A stretch of 64,000 bases of DNA, from contig JANCRA010000006.1 of assembly GCA_024362935.1 (NCBI GenBank), positions 31,117,924 through 31,181,923 on the forward strand, in the 5' to 3' direction. This stretch comes from Setophaga petechia (lineage: Eukaryota; Chordata; Aves; Passeriformes; Parulidae). Within the stretch, counting starts at the first letter, position 1. The number at the start of each line of letters is the position of its first letter. Below, in pieces: positions 61,820-64,000 of the stretch. The notes under the pieces were generated by a model that saw nothing but the letters and a program-made list of their open reading frames with translations, was not told where the DNA came from and searched no databases. Position numbers and translations under genes: made by a program.

Positions 61820-61860
61820 AACAGGGCAAGGGGGTACCCCATGCCCTGGGGACGCTGCTG

Positions 61861-62690
61861 TGTTATGAATAAGAAGCTTGACCAGGCCAATATTCAAGCA
61901 GCAATCAATTTATTAATTAATTTGGTAAAGTATGAGCAATACAGCACTGGGTACAGTGGGGGAAGTTTTCCCTCCAAATGCACACCCATAGTTGAGGGTT
62001 ACAGGTATTTATAGGGGTACTCATAAGTTGTTTTCAGCAGTTTCTATTTCAAATTTTTTACTCATCAGCAGTTTTTATTCCAAATTACTACATCACAATT
62101 CTATACACTGTTGTGATTTAGTTTTTCTCAGGATGTATCTCAAAAGGAGTATCCCCAGATGGTGGTGGTCCAGTTTCCAAAAGAAGAAAGATGAATCCCA
62201 TCTGGTGGAGACCAGCTCCCCAGATGTGGGTCCACCTTTTAATTGCAGAGACTATAAATCTCATAACAGTGATGTCCAGCTTACCTTGGTCAAAGCCATA
62301 AATCCTTGAGGTGGTGTTCATCTTCCTTTCTCAAGCTGCTTTTCTCTGCTTCAATAAGGTGTGAGATAAGCATATTTCCTTTATATATATTCCAAAGCTA
62401 TAGTTTCAAGGATACAAGTAATATCCTAAAATTGTACTTCTAAAGGTTATTATTGCATAGCTCTTTATGGATTAACTGTAAGCAAAGAGCAACATCCTTA
62501 ACACTTTAATTCCAATGCTCCTAAATCAACCAGGGTCAATTGCAAACAAAAGATAGGTTCAAAGGCCTTTATCCATGCTTTATTTTCCTCAGTTATTATT
62601 AGAATTCACAGCTATACACATTTCACATTCACAAATACAGACATCACCTGTTTGTACCTGACACAAACACAGCTTTGCATTTCACACTGG
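61861..62690 (-). mobile_element. LTR-like element, ERVL type (reverse), end uncertain
   Basis: AT-rich sequence with a sharp composition change at the plus-strand start TGTTATGAATAAGAAGCTTG. On the minus strand, AATTAATAAATTGATTGCTG supplies a poly(A) region near the 3' end. The block continues AT-rich through CACATTTCACATTCACAAAT near 62620. The far end and any target-site duplication could not be fixed, so the 3' coordinate is approximate. Confidence 0.6.
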
Positions 62691-62960
62691 TGCTAAGCCC
62701 TCAGCCTGCCCTTGGGCTGGGGCATGGGGAGGGCAGGGGTCCTGCTGGTGGGGCTGAGACCCTGCTGGGGTCGTGGGGAGGAGGTTCATCCTGCAGCCAT
62801 TCCCTGCTGCTCCTGCAGTGGGCAATCTGAGGCTGCTTCTTTCTGTCAGGAGCTGTCCAGAGCCAGGCCAGCAGCTCATCACACCCCTGGTGTGCTCAGC
62901 CCAGGCTGGCTGCTGCCAGCACCCAACCCACAGCTCCCTCTGAGGGCTCTCAGCACTGCA
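62691..62960. other. Short GC-rich spacer
   Basis: Non-coding, GC-rich sequence. Nothing else is seen. Confidence 0.55.
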
Positions 62961-63084
62961 GGGACACACAAGGCACCCATGGCTGACCTGGGCACACAAG
63001 GCACCCATGGCTGACCTGGGCACACAAGGCACTCATGGCTGACCTGGGCACAAGGGGCACTCATGGCTGACCTGGGCACAAGGG
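62961..63084. repeat. 28-bp tandem repeat, 4.5 copies
   Basis: The unit GGCACACAAGGCACCCATGG plus CTGACCTG is repeated, with CCCATGG changing to CTCATGG and CACACAAGG to CACAAGGGG in later copies. Confidence 0.92.
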
Positions 63085-63103
63085 CCCCCCACTGCACCTG
63101 GGG

Positions 63104-63493
63104 TGTCGCAGACATTCTTTGTGAAAAATCCTTTCTGTAGGATTTTTCCTGCTAGAGCTGAGAAGCTCAGTAACAAATGTAAACAATTATTATCTGCTGC
63201 TGTGGAATGCAACAGGTCCACCTGGGATTGGTCCCCTGTAGATGTTTGGATTTACTGACCACTCATGGTGGAGCTGCTCTTGCTCTCTGCCAAGACACAG
63301 ACCTTTGTTATTCATTCTTTCTATCTCTCTTCTTAGCATAGCCAGCTTCTGAAGAAGCTCCTCTTCTTTCTATCTCTATGTAGTACAGTTATAATGTTAT
63401 ATATGTATCATAATATAATAAATCAAGCCTTCTGATCATAGAATCAAGATCCTGTCTCTTCCATCCTCTGAAAACCTCAGTGACCACCGACAA
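63104..63493 (+). mobile_element. Solo LTR, passerine ERV family A
   Basis: Begins TGTCGCAGACATTCTTTG and ends GACCACCGACAA. Family hallmarks are GTGAAAAATCCTTTCTGTAG, ATTATCTGCTGCTGTGGAAT, CACCTGGGATTGGTC and AATAAATCAAGCCTTCTGAT. The 9-base flanking repeat CACCTGGGG (63095-63103 and 63494-63502) marks the insertion site, although the true duplication is probably shorter with chance extension. Confidence 0.88.
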
Positions 63494-63892
63494 CACCTGG
63501 GGGGTTACAAGTGCCAGATCCCTGCACCCAGATTTCCAGCTTGCTCTTCCCTGGTACTGAGCCCCTCAGACAAAGAGGGTTACAATAGGTTGAGATGAGG
63601 AGGAGAGGACAGGATGGGAATGACAGACAGACAGACAGACAAGCAATAGGCAGGCAGTGCACTGAGTGCTGTTTTCCATAGGGAGCCAGGATAAAATCAC
63701 TTCTACCAAGCTGTGATCGCATTGCTCTGTGTCCCAAATCCTGACTCTGAGGTAATAAACCCTTCAACCACCTTTACACCAAAGAGTGACTAAAGCAGCT
63801 CAATCTGTCTTGCTTATTAAAGAGCTGGGTGAGGAATAAACATGCCCACACTCCTTAAGCACCTGTCCATGGAGAAGATGTATGACATTAAA
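63494..63892. other. Intergenic with (GACA)n
   Basis: Non-coding sequence containing a GACAGACAGACAGACAGACA run at about 63622-63641. No gene is seen. Confidence 0.6.
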
Positions 63893-64000
63893 TAGTGTCA
63901 TCATCATATTATCTGAAAAATCCTCTTTGCCCAGGACTTTCTCCTGGGAAGCTGAGAAGCCTCAGAAAAAAAGGAAAACAATATTATCTCACTTGCTTCT
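63893..64000 (+). mobile_element. LTR, passerine ERV family B, cut by the window end
   Basis: The start of a family B LTR, with TTATCTGAAAAATCCTCTTT, CTCCTGGGAAGCTGAGAAGC and AAAGGAAAACAATATTATCT, the same order as at 22011. The rest lies beyond the window. Confidence 0.8.

Noticed and set aside
61121..61897. 258-residue minus-strand frame
   Set aside because: It runs through a 22-bp tandem repeat and GC-rich DNA, repeats PGCSARAP-type motifs, and overlaps equally long frames on the other strand.

Overview
The window looks like bird nuclear DNA, most likely from a songbird (passerine). Three things point there: a 5'-truncated CR1 LINE ending in the typical ATTCTATG-type tail (about 2461-2945), many short solo LTRs of the endogenous retrovirus type common in passerines (at least 13, of which at least five have a readable target-site duplication), and one intact vertebrate gene, TMEM121, whose protein is read directly from the sequence. 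No bacterial operons, tRNAs, rRNAs or CRISPR arrays were seen.

Layout. 1-36 kb has no recognisable protein-coding gene. It is GC-rich, CA/TG-rich, CpG-poor intergenic sequence broken by minisatellites (176-338, 3568-5037, 14534-16075, 20514-20592, 23600-24130, 31158-32507), one CR1 fragment, and LTRs at 8.2, 19.1, 22.0, 24.5 and 27.0 kb. 36.2-39.0 kb holds the gene: a probable splice acceptor, a CpG-rich block, the single-exon TMEM121 coding sequence (36886-37824, + strand, 312 aa) and a 3' UTR of about 1 kb with two candidate poly(A) signals. 39-64 kb again has no recognisable gene, with solo LTRs at 41.2, 42.3, 50.0, 53.1, 55.5, 59.2, 61.9 and 63.1 kb (another begins at about 63.9 kb and runs off the end) and further tandem repeats at 43.9, 44.9, 48.9, 61.7 and 63.0 kb.

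The most unusual stretch is 48.3-56.5 kb. Three inverted duplications lie within about 8 kb: gapless 149-bp arms (2 mismatches), arms of about 225 bp, and gapless 169-bp arms (6 mismatches), with spacers of 1210, 412 and 843 bp. They are interleaved with a direct segmental duplication, a 127-bp minisatellite and two near-identical solo LTRs that carry different target-site duplications. The arms do not look like the ends of any transposon family I recognise. This is my best candidate for something undescribed, either an unusual local rearrangement process or an assembly artefact.

TMEM121 encodes a multi-pass membrane protein. In human it lies beside the immunoglobulin heavy-chain locus near the end of 14q. 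The density of minisatellites here fits a subtelomeric or otherwise repeat-rich chromosome segment, but chromosome position cannot be proved from the window. Nearly all the other open reading frames are chance openings in GC-rich or tandemly repeated DNA.
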